Shown here piece by piece: positions 17,570 to 29,638 of a stretch of DNA of 64,000 nucleotides. Position 1 is the stretch's first letter. The number at the start of each line of letters is the position of its first letter. The stretch comes from Hordeum vulgare subsp. vulgare (Eukaryota > Streptophyta > Magnoliopsida > Poales > Poaceae): the NCBI RefSeq assembly GCF_904849725.1, contig NC_058521.1, positions 433,770,676 through 433,834,675 of the forward strand, written 5' to 3'. A program made the position numbers and the translations under genes. Under the pieces are notes generated by a model. That model did not search any database and had not been told where the DNA came from. It was given only the letters and a program-made list of their open reading frames with translations.

Positions 17570-20500
17570 TGTAACATCCCAAAATTATAAATTTTGGAAT
17601 GTTAATATAATTATTAGATTGATTTTTTGTTTGTTTGCTGAGTGATTGAAACTTGTGTAAAATTTGAAACTTTTCGAAACTTTTGAAAGAGAGGGAATAA
17701 AATGACATTCCCCTTCTCCGGTGAATTCAAATTCAAGCTTTTAAAAGCAACGAGAGAAGATGACATGACTTCTTCGATTATAAAGAATTTGAACGGAGAT
17801 ATTTGCATTGATTTCTTTTGCATTTCCTCGCGCGAGAAAAGCCCGGAGAAAAATACTCTCTTGCACGCAAGAGAGAGAGAGCGGAGGAAAATGACACTCC
17901 AAAACTGCGGGCAATTTATTGGAGTGGAGATAATATGACTTCTTCCGTGTCGAATTAAAGTGCATAATGTTTCGAATATTATTTGGAGTTATCTCACTGG
18001 GTTTGGAAACTTTATAATCTTTCAAATTATTTTTAGTGGGGTTTTTATTTTAAATGCGCTTTGTGTGGCCTATTGCATAAAAGCTATTTTCAAAAATATG
18101 CATTAGGTGGAACTAGGATTTCTTTATAATTTATTAGGGGATTTATTTTATACTTATATATATGTGTCTATATTAGCATTTTAATATATATATATATATC
18201 TATATGTATACATATATATATATATATATATTGCTATATGTGTATGTATTATTTTTATATACATAAGTATATATATTTGTATACGTATATCGTTATTATT
18301 TTTCTCTGTTTGTTTTTCTTTAATATATATATATATATTATTTTAATACTTGTTTTTTTATGGTTTAAAAAAAAATAGAGGGGACTGGCCAGGCCGAGCC
18401 AGGCTCTAACCCAGCCAGCCATGCAATCCCAAGCCATGCACCGTACCTGCATGCATGCACCCCACCCAATCTTCTCTCTCCTCCCTTATTTCTCTCCTCT
18501 CTCTCCCCACGTCACCTCCTCTTTCTCTTACCTTTCTTCCTCCTTCCTTTCCTGCCCAGTACCGAGCCGCAGCTCCTCCCCACCCAGCGATTCCTTTCCC
18601 CTCTGTCTCCCTCTCTCTTCCTTACTCCTCCCTCTCCCTGGCCCATGGACCCCCCCAACCGAAGCCTCCTCTCCCCACGTCGGCACCTCTCCTCCTTCTC
18701 CCTCGTCCCTTCCTTCTTCTCCCAGCCAAAAACCGAGCCGCCCGAGACCAGCACGGGATTCTCTCCCCGTTTCTCCCTCTCCCTTCCATAGTTTCCCCTC
18801 CCCCATGGACTATATAAGAGCCACCTCCTCCACCCCGTTCCTACCCTACCGCCGCCGCCTCCCTCTCCCCTCCCGCCAGCAGCCCCGTTGCCCACCTCGA
18901 CCACCGCAGCGCCGCCACTGCCGCCCGCCGGAGCAGCTCCTACTGCACCGTCTACCTCGCCTCCAGGAGCAGCACCCGAGCCGCCCGACGCCTCCCCGCG
19001 GAGGAGAAGGACCCCGCCGCCGCCTCCCCATTTTCCTCACCGCCCCGGAGCTCCCCTCTCCCCCTCGCCGGCGACACCCTCTTCTCCCTCGCCGGTGCAA
19101 GCACGGCCAGCCACGGTCAACCAATGTAGTCTCTCCCTCTCCCTCTCTGTTCTTGTTTTTTTTAGCCCTTAGATCTCTAGTGGATGGTTAGATTAGATCT
19201 AGGAAATACCCTTTCGGTTTAGTTCAGTAAACCGCGGTTTATTTTTCCCACTTAAAATTTAGCCAGCCCTTTTGCTAGCCTTAGGACGTTTGCTCCAAAC
19301 CAAGAAACAAACGTCCACCACAGCCAGTAACATCTTGCCACGTGTACCCCAATAGCTAGCTAGTTATCTCCAGTTTTTTTTCCGTCTAAACAGCAAAAAC
19401 AGAAACTTTCAATCTTGTTTTGGCCACAACTTTTGATCCCGAAGTCCACTGACTTTGATTCTTTTTTCAGTAGCTCACAACTTTCCTGTAGTTTATAAAA
19501 ATATATAATTTGTCTATGTTTGAAATTTTGAAATATAAGTTAGATCAGATTTGGTTTAAACACTGTTTTGCCTATTCCAGGAGTTTAGAAATAGCTTTTA
19601 ATTTGATTCCTTTTGGTACTGATCACTAGTGATCCTATTCATAAGTGGTAAACATTTCAGAGTTGTTTGAGTATTTTAACTCATTATTTCATGTGAAACA
19701 GTTTCTGTTTCACCGCTTTTCGGTTTTCGGCTAATTCGTTTTATACTTTTGTTTTAAAATATTTTCTTTATTATTTCAGAAACATTATTATTGTTTTGGT
19801 TATGGTAGTTAACAGTAGTTTTGCAACAAGTTCTTATTTTCGTTTTATTTGTTTTTATGAAAACAATTCTAGCTCCGTAGTAACGTGCAATTGCTTTCAC
19901 CGTTGTTTCAAATCCCGTTTGGGAATGCTTTCAAAAGTTTTGTGAAAAAGACTTTATTTTATCTTAGTTAAACTTATAACTTAGTTCTTTGTTATTATTT
20001 TCTGTTAGACAAAACTATTTAGTGGTTGACGTAGTAGAAGATTCTTTAGTTCTATTTGAAGTTTCTTCTGGTTTCTCATTCGCTCTCTCTCTTTTGTTTG
20101 ATTGCTAGAATGATTGCTAGAATGAGTGCTTATGTGAATGATATGTTTGATATATAGATTTCATCGGAGAGTGACGAGTAGTCTATCAAATTATTTTCTC
20201 GAGGAATTCTTCTTCGTCAACATCACAGGCAAGTCACTTTGATCATACTTTCACCTATGGTTTATGCATTGTAGTTCTACCATCCTATGCCCATTTGCAT
20301 GCTGCCTAGGTACTTGGAGACTTTATTTTAAATTGTAGTATCATGTGGTAGGAACACAACAACCCCGACACTTGGGCCCGGGACGACAATGTTATATATG
20401 CTATGCTCTAGTAGACGGGTTATCGGATGAGTGTATACCACGAGTGATGCGAGGTTGATATAATAATCAAGACCGGACTAAGACAAGATTTTCAAGACCT

Positions 20501-21487
20501 CGGACGCAATGCAACACTGGGTGAAGGACGGTTGACCGGCTCCCTGGAAAACCCAGTGGATGCCCGGGATGCTGGAGAGGCCATGTCATCCTGCGGAAAG
20601 CTTCACCCAGGCTCAAAGAGACGGACGGATATTTTCAAGACCCAAGGCTTACCTGCACAGCCACAAGTCATTATGGGCTCTGGCTTGGTTGGACAACGCG
20701 GCGACTCTGGACAGGCGGTGCTAGCAGATGTAGACGAACGCTAGGAATGGATGGGCACCGACAGGGATTCAGAGGGACCCGTTGAAAGACCATGTTTTGA
20801 TAATCCGGTCTTCAAACACCCCGAAGTGCGAGGACATACACGGAGGCGATCAAATCTTGTAGGGAACATGTGCAAAACTCTGCAGAGTACTCAAACCTAA
20901 TCGATTAGCCGTGTCCACGGTCATGGACGACTTGAGCCGAAGGAACTGAAGTTATCTGGATTTCTCAACACCATTAAATATATTTGATAAGGGTAATTAT
21001 TGACAACTCGGGTACGAGAACTGGTTGGCGGAACCATCTCGTTAACAACAAACCTTGCAGTAACATTTTGCTCTCAACCCCTCTTGTTGTAGGATAAAAC
21101 TGGCTTTATGCAAAACTTAGCTCCACCGACCAAATATGCATGTAGAGATAGTTGATTATTACTTTACCCCTCTCTTATGTGACTTGCCGACATATTCAAT
21201 ATGCTGACCTACACGGCTGCAACGTCTTATGTTGCAGATATTTTTCTTCGACGAGTAAGAGTACGATTCAGGGTTACGGTCTACACTCAACTTGCCGTTG
21301 GTGTTTATTGGGACTCCACTCCCTTGACCGCTTCCGTTGAGATAATTAATGTATATATCAGTTTTACGCTATTTTACATGTGATTGCACTTTGATATATA
21401 CATTGATGTACTGTGTGTGCCAGCATAGTGATCCAGAGATGGCATAGAAACACAGAGGCTTGACTCGTTTTGAGTCGGGTCGCTACA
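17570..21487 (+). repeat. LTR 4 (3918 bp, complete)
   Basis: Duplicate of LTR 2, 12,069 bp away, with the same length and markers (long TA tract, 15-bp segment present, GCGGCGAC). Confidence 0.95.
18811..18818 (+). promoter_or_regulatory. TATA box, LTR 4
   Basis: TATATAAG, 1241 bp into the LTR. Confidence 0.75.
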
Positions 21488-21491
21488 GAGA

Positions 21492-21503
21492 TGGTATCAG
21501 AGC
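21492..21503 (+). other. Primer binding site, copy 4
   Basis: TGGTATCAGAGC after a GAGA spacer. Confidence 0.93.
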
Positions 21504-21713
21504 ACATGTTGACTGTAGGACGTGACCCTAGAAACTGGAAATTTCTTAGGATAGGATCTCTCAAAAAAATTCTTCAATAACACCTTTTACTTCTCATCTC
21601 TTCTGATTTCATCAAACGTTCTCTCTCACCTTAAATAGTTAGACAATCCCCTTACCCCTTTGTCCTCATGAAGAATCAACGGAGTTCTACATCAAAGTAA
21701 AGAGGATTTCATC

Positions 21714-21950
21714 ATGGAAATTGAAGCTACACCAATTGAAGACTCTCAAGACCCGAAGAATTCGAAGACCCCGAAACGTTCGAATATTTGTATGACCATT
21801 AGAAGTCCAAACCCCTATTATATACCTACGTTAGTTACGATGATTTGTGAGCCGTCATTGGTATGTGTTTTCCGACGGCCACAAATAAAACCTATTCTCA
21901 AAAATATTGTTTGTATTGTGTGTATCTCCATCCCTCTCTTACCCGTCTGA
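21714..21950 (+). CDS. Upstream frame of gag, possible exon 1 (copy 4)
   Basis: Duplicate of copy 2; the possible intron is 21861-21974, with CTGAG at the branch-point position. Confidence 0.45.
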   Translation: MEIEATPIEDSQDPKNSKTPKRSNICMTIRSPNPYYIPTLVTMICEPSLVCVFRRPQIKPILKNIVCIVCISIPLLPV

Positions 21951-21974
21951 GCCCCAAAACCTCAACCCTACCAG

Positions 21975-22853
21975 ATGGAGTATGAAGCTGGACTTGTAGT
22001 CTCTGGACCAATGACCCAGCTGGAAGCTGAAATATGGATTCAAAACATGGAGAACCACTTCGGGAGTAACTTGATCTCAAGGAAGTATGAAGTGGAACAC
22101 GCTCTCCAGTACTTTACCCAAAGTGATGTTATCTGGTGGAAAATGCACCATGCCATACAAGGATTTAGTGGAGCAGAAACTTGGGACGAATTGAAGAAGA
22201 CTCTGTTAAGATCCCGTCTTATTCAAAAGTGCTATGATAATCCGAAGGAGAAGACTTGTGCATGCAAGATCTATGGAGAAATAGGACACACCCAGGAAGA
22301 ACACAAGGATGGATGCACTCGTTGTGAATGAAATCACCCAGCTGAGGAGTGCCCAAGTAGTCAGGTGACTTGTTTCCTTTGTCACGGAACCACCCACTAC
22401 CCAGCTTAGTGTCACATTTACCCCAAGGTGCAACAAGTTGTCAAGCAGCAGAAAGATGCAGTGAAGGAAACCCTCAAGAAGAAGATTCTAGAAGAACCGG
22501 TGATGAACGAACATACTGAAGACCCTGATGGACAAGGTCTGACCAGATTTTTCTCCAATGCATGTTACTCATGTGGAGAAGAAGGACATTATTCACAGGA
22601 TTGCACGAAGGAAAGCCAAGAGTATCTGGGAAACTTCCCGACGGAAGAAGTGGAGTTTGATCCACTTGAAATAGAAGAACTGGCCAAAGTAAAGGAGTCC
22701 GGAAAGAAGAAAAAGTACCCTCGGAAGAACCAAATCTCTGCACACATAGACCTGAGTCATGTTAGATGTTACAAGTATGTGAAATTTGGCCACCACAAAT
22801 ACATGTGCTCAGGAAGAAAGCAAGGATGTAATAAAGGATTGATTATGAAATGA
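21975..22853 (+). pseudogene. gag: gag, copy 4, broken by two stops
   Basis: Carries the same two stops as copy 2, TGA at codon 119 (22329-22331) and TAG at codon 145 (22407-22409), as expected of its duplicate. Confidence 0.88.
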
Positions 22854-22928
22854 ATATGATTTATGGAAGAAGTTATGATGGATCGGCAAACGTTTTCTTA
22901 GGAGCATACGAAAACCTGAGAGTTGTGA

Positions 22929-23300
22929 AGATACGATAGATGTTTCGTTCAGCTTGCAGAACCAATGGATTATCCGAACTTCGTTCGTGGACAAGAGAAA
23001 TTCTGCAACGCTTGTGAGGATGCCCAAGTGTTAGAATGCGAGATTCGCTAAACCTTATACAGAGAAATGATTTGGGTGCGGAATGGATTGATCACCATGA
23101 CGACTTACTCGTATCATTTATCTTGCTATTCGGAATGGTAAATCTGAGAGACTTACCCACATAGAGAGACGACGTTCTTTGAAGCTTTTGTTTAAGCCTT
23201 AGAATGGTATAAGGAAAGCCCCAAGTACATGGCATTTGTTGTCACGCGTAGGAAATTTTACGGTGAGAATGAAACCAAGACCCTTCTCTTTGCAGGATAA
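22929..23300 (+). pseudogene. Decayed reading frame 3' of gag, copy 4
   Basis: Duplicate of copy 2. Confidence 0.45.
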
Positions 23301-23607
23301 CCACAATGGTAGACCACCATGAGAACCATCGATATGTTATTTAGAATTGACCACGAGACTGTCAGTTAAGAAGACCAAGTAACGGAAGAAGCTTATATCA
23401 ACGGGAGAGCATCACCAAAGGATTTAATATGAAGATTGTGCGATGTCAGTTGCCAAAACCCTAGAGGATCGTTAAAACATTTTGAGGGACCAGTATCTCT
23501 CATTTTAAGTGTGGTAGCATCCCCCCCTTTCCGGAGATAGGAATTGTTAGAAGACCCCCAAACCCTAACCTTTCTTTCTAGCCTCTTCGAATCTCGAGGA
23601 CGAGATT

Positions 23608-23626
23608 CATTTTAAGTGTGGTAGTT
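23608..23626 (+). other. Polypurine-tract-like site, copy 4
   Basis: Identical to copy 1, adjacent to LTR 5. Confidence 0.7.
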
Positions 23627-26600
23627 TGTAACATCCCAAAATTATAAATTTTGGAATGTTAATATAATTATTAGATTGATTGTTTGTTTGTTTGCTGAGT
23701 GATTGAAACTTGTGTAAAATTTGAAACTTTTCGAAACTTTTGAAAGAGAGGGAATAAAATGACTTTCCCCTTCTCTGGTGAATTCAAATTCAAGCTTTTA
23801 AAAACAACGAGAGAAGATGACATGACTTCTTCGATTATAAAAAATTTGAACGGAGATATTTGCATTGATTTCTTTTGCATTTCCTTGCGCGAGAAAAGCG
23901 CGGAGAAAAATACTCTCTTGCACGCAAGAGAGAGAGAGCGGAGGAAAATGACACTCCAAAACTGCGGGCAATTTATTGGAGTGGAGATAATATAACTTCT
24001 TCCCTGTCGAATTAAAGTGCATAATGTTTCGAATATCATTTGGAGTTATCTCACTGGGTTTGGAAACTTTATAATCTTTCAAATTATTTTTAGTGGGGTT
24101 TTTATTTTAAATGCGCTTTGTGTGGCCTACTGCATAAAAGCTATTTTCAAAAATATGCATTAGGTGGAACTAGGATTTCTTTATAATTTATTAGGGGATT
24201 TATTTTATACTTATATATATGTGTCTACATTAGCATTTTAATATATATATATTGATATATGCGTATGTATTATTTTTATATACATAAGTATATATATTTG
24301 TATACGTATATCGTTATTATTTTTCTCTGTTTGTTTTTCTTTAAAATATATATATATATATATATTATTTTAATACTTGTTTTTTTTGTGGTTTTAAAAA
24401 AAAATAGAGGGGACTGGCCAGGCCGAGCCACGCTCTAACCCAGCCAACCATGCACCGTACCTGCATGCATGCACCCCACCCAATCTTCTCTCTCCTCCCT
24501 TATTTCTCTCCTCTCTCTCCCCACGTCACCTCCTCTTTCTCTTACCTTTCTTCCTCCTTCCTTTCGTGCCCAGTACCGAGCCGCAGCTCCTCCCCACCCA
24601 GCAATTCCTTTCCCCTCTGTCTCCCTCTCCCTTCCTTACTCCTCCCTCTCCCTGGCCCATGGACCCCCCAACCGAAGCCTCCTCTCCCCACGTCGGCACC
24701 TCTCCTCCTTCTCCCTCGTCCCTTCCTTCTTCTCCCAGCCAAAAACCGAGCCGCCCGAGACCAGCACGGGATTCTCTCCCCATTTCTCCCTCTCCCTTCC
24801 ATAGTTTCCCCTCCCCCATGGACTATATAAGAGCCACCTCCTCCACCCCGTTCCTACCCTACCGCCGCCGCCTCCCTCTCCCCTGCCGCCAGCAGCCCCG
24901 CTGCCCACCTCGACCACCGCAGCGCCGCCACTGCCGCCCGCCGGAGCAGCTCCTACTGCACCGTCTACCTCGCCTCCAGGAGCAGCACCCGAGCCGCCCG
25001 ACGCCTCCCCGCGGAGGAGAAGGACCCCGCCGCCGCCTCCCCATTTTCCTCACCGCCCAGGAGCTCCCCTCTCCCCCTCGCCGGCGACACCCTCTTCTCC
25101 CTCGCCGGTGCAAGCACGGCCAGCCACGGTCAACCAATGTAGTCTCTCCCTCTCCCTCTCTGTTCTTGTTTTTTTTTTAGCCCTTAGATCTCTAGTGGAT
25201 TGTTAGATTAGATCTAGGAAATACCCTTTCGGTTTAGTTCAGTAAACCGCGGTTTATTTTTCCCACTTAAAATTTAGCCAGCCCTTTTGCTAGCCTTAGG
25301 ACGTTTGCTCCAAACCAAGAAACAAACGTCCACCGCAGCCAGTAACATCTTGCCACGTGTACCCCAATAGCTAGCTAGTTATCTCCAGTTTTTTTCCGTC
25401 TAAACAGCAAAAACAGAAACTTTCAATCTTGTTTTGGCCACAACTTTTGATCCCGAAGTCCAATGACTTTGATTATTTTTCTAGTAGCTCACAAATTGCA
25501 TGTAGTTTTTAAAAATATATAATTTGTCTATGTTTGAAATTTTGAAATATAAGTTAGATCAGATTTGGTTTAAACACTGTTTTGCCGATTCCAGGAGTTA
25601 AGAAATAGCTTTTAATTTGATTCCTTTTGGTACTGATCACTAGTGATCCTATTCAAAAGTGGTAAAAATTTCAGAGTTTTTTGAGTATTTTAACTCATTA
25701 TTTCATGTGAAACAGTTTCTGTTTCACCGCTTTTCGGTTTTCGGCTAATTCGTTTTATACTTTTGTTTTAAAATATTTTCTTTATTATTTCAGAAACATT
25801 ATTATTGTTTTGGCTATGTTAGTTAACAGTTGTTTTGCAACAAGTTCTTATTTTCGTTTTATTTGTTTTTATGAAAACAATTCTAGCTCCGTAGTAACGG
25901 GCAATTGCTTTCACCGTTGTTTCAAATCCCGTTTGGGAATGCTTTCAAAAGTTTTGTGAAAAAGACTTTATTTTATCTTAGTTAAACTTATAACTTAGTT
26001 CTTTGTTATTATTTTCTGTTAGACAAAACTATTTAGTGGTTGACGTAGTAGAAGATTCTTTAGTTCTATTTGAAGTTTCTTTCGGTTTCTCATTCGATCT
26101 CTCTCTTTTGTTTGATTGCTAGAATGATTGCTAGAATGAGTGCTTATGTGAATGATATGTTTGCTATATAGATTTCATCGGAGAGTGACGAGTAGTCTAT
26201 CAAATTATATTCTCGAGGAATTCTTCTTCATCAACATCACAGGCAAGTCACTTTGATCATACTTTCACCTATGGTTTATGCATTGTAGTTCTACCATCCT
26301 ATGCCCATTTGCATGCTCCCTAGGTACTTGGAAACTTTATTGTAAATTGTAGTATCATGTGGTAGGAACACAACAACCCCGACACTTGGCCCCGGGACGA
26401 CAATGTTATATATGCTATGCTCTAGTAGACGGGTTATCGGATGAGTGTATACCACGAGTGATGCGAGGTTGATATAATAATCAAGACCGGACTAAGACAA
26501 GATTTTCAAGACCTCGGACGCAATGCAACACTGGGTGAAGGACGGTTGACCGGCTCCCTGGAAAACCCAGTGGATGCCCGGGATGCTGGAGAGGCCATGT

Positions 26601-27499
26601 CATCCTGCGGAAAGCTTCACCCAGGCTCAAAGAGACGGACGGATATTTTCAAGACCCAAGGCTTACCTGCACAGCCACAAGTCATTATGGGCTCTGGCTT
26701 GGTTGGACAACGCGCGACTCTGGACAGGCGGTGCTAGCAAATGTAGACGAACGCTAGGAATGGATGGGCACCGACAGGGATTCAGAGGGACCCGTTGAAA
26801 GACCATGTTTTGATAATCCGGTCTTCAAACGCCCCGAAGTGCGAGGACATACACGGAGGCGATCAAATCTTGGGGGGAACGTGTGCAAACTCTGCAGAGT
26901 ACTCAAACCTAATCGATTAGCCGTGTCCACGGTCATGGACGACTTGAGCCGAAGGAACTGAAGTTATCTGGATTTCTCAACACCATTAAATATATTTGAT
27001 AAGGGTAATTATTGACAACTCGGGTACGAGAACTGGTTGGCGGAACCATCTCGTTAACAACAAACCTTGCAGTAACATTTTGCTCTCAACCCCTCTTGTT
27101 GTAGGATAAAACTGGCTTTATGCAAAACTTAGCTCCACCGACCAAATATGCATGTAGAGATAGTTGATTATTACTTTACCCCTCTCTTATGTGACTTGCC
27201 GACATATTCAATATGCTGACCTACACGGCTGCAACGTCTTATGTTGCAGATATTTTTCTTCGACGAGTAAGAGTACGATTCAGGGTTACGGTCTACACTC
27301 AACTTGCCGTTGGTGTTTATTGGGACTCCACTCCCTTGACCGCTTCCGTTGAGATAATTAATGTATATATCAGTTTTACGCTATTTTACATGTGATTGCA
27401 CTTTGATATATACATTGATGTACTGTGTGTGCCAGCATACTGATCCAGGGATGGCACAGAAACACAGAGGCTTGACTCGTTTTGAGTCGGGTCGCTACA
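23627..27499 (+). repeat. LTR 5 (3873 bp, complete, chimeric)
   Basis: The first 1.5 kb (to about 25167) match LTR 3 without a difference seen. The next part is LTR 1/3-like with scattered changes. From about 26750 to about 27430 the diagnostic bases are those of LTRs 2/4 (CGCTAGG, GATAATCC, CTTGCAG, TTAATGTATA), after which it reads like LTRs 1/3 again (CATACTGATCCAGGG). Confidence 0.93.
24824..24831 (+). promoter_or_regulatory. TATA box, LTR 5
   Basis: TATATAAG, 1197 bp into the LTR. Confidence 0.75.
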
Positions 27500-27503
27500 G
27501 AGA

Positions 27504-27515
27504 TGGTATCAGAGC
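27504..27515 (+). other. Primer binding site, copy 5
   Basis: TGGTATCAGAGC after a GAGA spacer. Confidence 0.93.
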
Positions 27516-27725
27516 ACATGTTGACTGTAGGACGTGACCCTAGAAACTGGAAATTTCTTAGGATAGGATCTCTCAAAAAAATTATTCAATAACACCTTTT
27601 ACTTCTCATCTCTTATGATTTCATCAAACGTTCTCTCTCACCTCAAATAGTTAGACAATCCCCTTACCCCTTTGTCCTCATGAAGAATCAACGGAGTTCT
27701 ACTTCAAAGTAAAGAGGATTTCATC

Positions 27726-27962
27726 ATGGAAATTGAAGCTACACCAATTGAAGACTCTCAAGACCCGAAGAATTCGAAGACCCCGAAACGTTCGAATATT
27801 TGTATGACCATTAGAAGTCCAAACCCCTATTATATACCTACGTTAGTTACGATGATTTGTGAGCCGTCATTGGTATGTGTTTTCCGACGGCCACAAATAA
27901 AACCTATTCTCAAAAATATTGTTTGTATTGTGTGTATCTCCATCCCTCTCTTACCCGTCTGA
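27726..27962 (+). CDS. Upstream frame of gag, possible exon 1 (copy 5)
   Basis: Same protein as copy 1. Possible intron 27873-27986, with CTGAT at the branch-point position. Confidence 0.5.
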   Translation: MEIEATPIEDSQDPKNSKTPKRSNICMTIRSPNPYYIPTLVTMICEPSLVCVFRRPQIKPILKNIVCIVCISIPLLPV

Positions 27963-27986
27963 TCCCCAAAACCTCAACCCTACCAG

Positions 27987-28865
27987 ATGGAGTATGAAGC
28001 TGGACTTGTAGTCTCTGGACCAATGACCCAGCTGGAAGCTGAAATATGGATTCAAAACATGGAGAACCACTTCGGGAGTAACTTGATCTCAAGGAAGTAT
28101 GAAGTGGAACACGCTCTCCAGTACTTTACCCAAAGTGATGTTATCTGGTGGAAAATGCACCATGCCATACAAGGATTTAGTGGAGCAGAAACATGGGACG
28201 AATTGAAGAAGACTTTGTTAAGATCCTGTCTTATTCAAAAGTGCTATGATAATCCGAAGGAGAAGACTTGTGCATGCAAGATCTATGGAGAAATAGGACA
28301 CACCCAGGAAGAACACAAGGATGGATGCACTCATTGTGAAGGAAATCACCCAGCTGAGGAGTGCCCAAGTAGTCAGGTGACTTGTTTCCTTTGTCACGGA
28401 ACCACCCACTACCCAGCTCAGTGTCACATTTACCCCAAGGTGCAACAAGTTGTCAAGCAGCAGAAAGATGCAGTGAAGGAAACCCTCAAGAAGAAGATTC
28501 TAGAAGAACCGGTGATGAACGAACATACTGAAGACCCTGATGGACAAGGTCTGACTAGATTTTTCTCCAATGCATGTTACTCATGTGGAGAAGAAGGACA
28601 TTATTCACAGGATTGCACGAAGGAAAGCCAAGAGTATCTGGGAAACTTCCCGACGGAGGAAGTGGAGTTTGATCCACTTGAAATAGAAGAACTGGCCAAA
28701 GTAAAGGAGTCCGGAAAGAAGAAAAAGTACCCTCGGAAGAACCAAATCTCTGCACACATAGACCTGAGTCATGTTAGATGTTACAAGTATATGAAATTTG
28801 GTCACCACAAATACATGTGCTCAGGAAGAAAGCAAGGATGTAATAAAGGATTGATTATGAAATGA
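27987..28865 (+). CDS. gag: Gag-like nucleocapsid protein, copy 5 (intact)
   Basis: Full length. Compared with the commonest form (copy 9) it has R81C, at the end of the capsid-like part. All intact knuckles are kept. Confidence 0.85.
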   Translation: MEYEAGLVVSGPMTQLEAEIWIQNMENHFGSNLISRKYEVEHALQYFTQSDVIWWKMHHAIQGFSGAETWDELKKTLLRSCLIQKCYDNPKEKTCACKIYGEIGHTQEEHKDGCTHCEGNHPAEECPSSQVTCFLCHGTTHYPAQCHIYPKVQQVVKQQKDAVKETLKKKILEEPVMNEHTEDPDGQGLTRFFSNACYSCGEEGHYSQDCTKESQEYLGNFPTEEVEFDPLEIEELAKVKESGKKKKYPRKNQISAHIDLSHVRCYKYMKFGHHKYMCSGRKQGCNKGLIMK

Positions 28866-28940
28866 ATATGATTTATGGAAGAAGTTATGATGGATCGGCA
28901 AACGTTTTCTTAGGAGCATACAAAAACCTGAGAGTTGTGA

Positions 28941-29312
28941 AGATACGATAGATGTTTCGTTCAGCTTGCAGAACCAATGGATTATCCGAACTTCGTTCGT
29001 GGACAAGAGAAATTCTGCAACGCTTGTGAGGATGCCCAAGTGTTAGAATGCGAGATTCGCTAAACCTTATACAGAGAAATGATTTGGGTGCGGAATGGAT
29101 TGATCACCATGACGACTTACTCGTATCATTTATCTTTCTATTCGGAATGGTAAATCTGAGAGACTTACCCACATAGAGAGACGACGTTCTTTGAAGCTTT
29201 TGTTTAAGCCTTAGAATGGTATAAGGAAAGCCCCAAGTACATGGCATTTGTTGTCACGCGTAGGAAATTTTACGGTGAGAATGAAACCAAGACCCTTCTC
29301 TCTGCAGGATAA
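28941..29312 (+). pseudogene. Decayed reading frame 3' of gag, copy 5
   Basis: Same phase as gag and same internal stops as the other units. Confidence 0.45.
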
Positions 29313-29619
29313 CCACAATGGTAGACCACCATGAGAACCATCGATATGTTATTTAGAATTGACCACGAGACTGTCAGTTAAGAAGACCCAGTAACGGAAG
29401 AAGCTTATATCAACGGGAGAGCATCACCAAAGGATTTAATATGAAGATTGTGCGATGTCAGTTGCCAAAACCCCAGAGGATCGTTAAAACATTTTGAGGG
29501 ACCAGTATCTCTCATTTTAAGTGTGGTAGCATCCCCCCCTTGCCGGAGATAGGAATTGTTAGAAGACCCCCAAACCCTAACCTTTCTTTCTAGCCTCTTC
29601 GAATCTCGAGGACGAGATT

Positions 29620-29638
29620 CATTTTAAGTGTGGTAGTT
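29620..29638 (+). other. Polypurine-tract-like site, copy 5
   Basis: Identical to copy 1, adjacent to LTR 6. Confidence 0.7.

Larger units (their letters stand above)
12070..24138 (+). repeat. Two-unit higher-order repeat, copy B
   Basis: Second copy of the 12,069-bp block, with no difference from copy A found by eye. A third, partial copy continues from 24139 to about 25167, where a T-run of 10 instead of 8 marks the first difference. After that point the sequence stays similar but is no longer identical. Confidence 0.9.
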
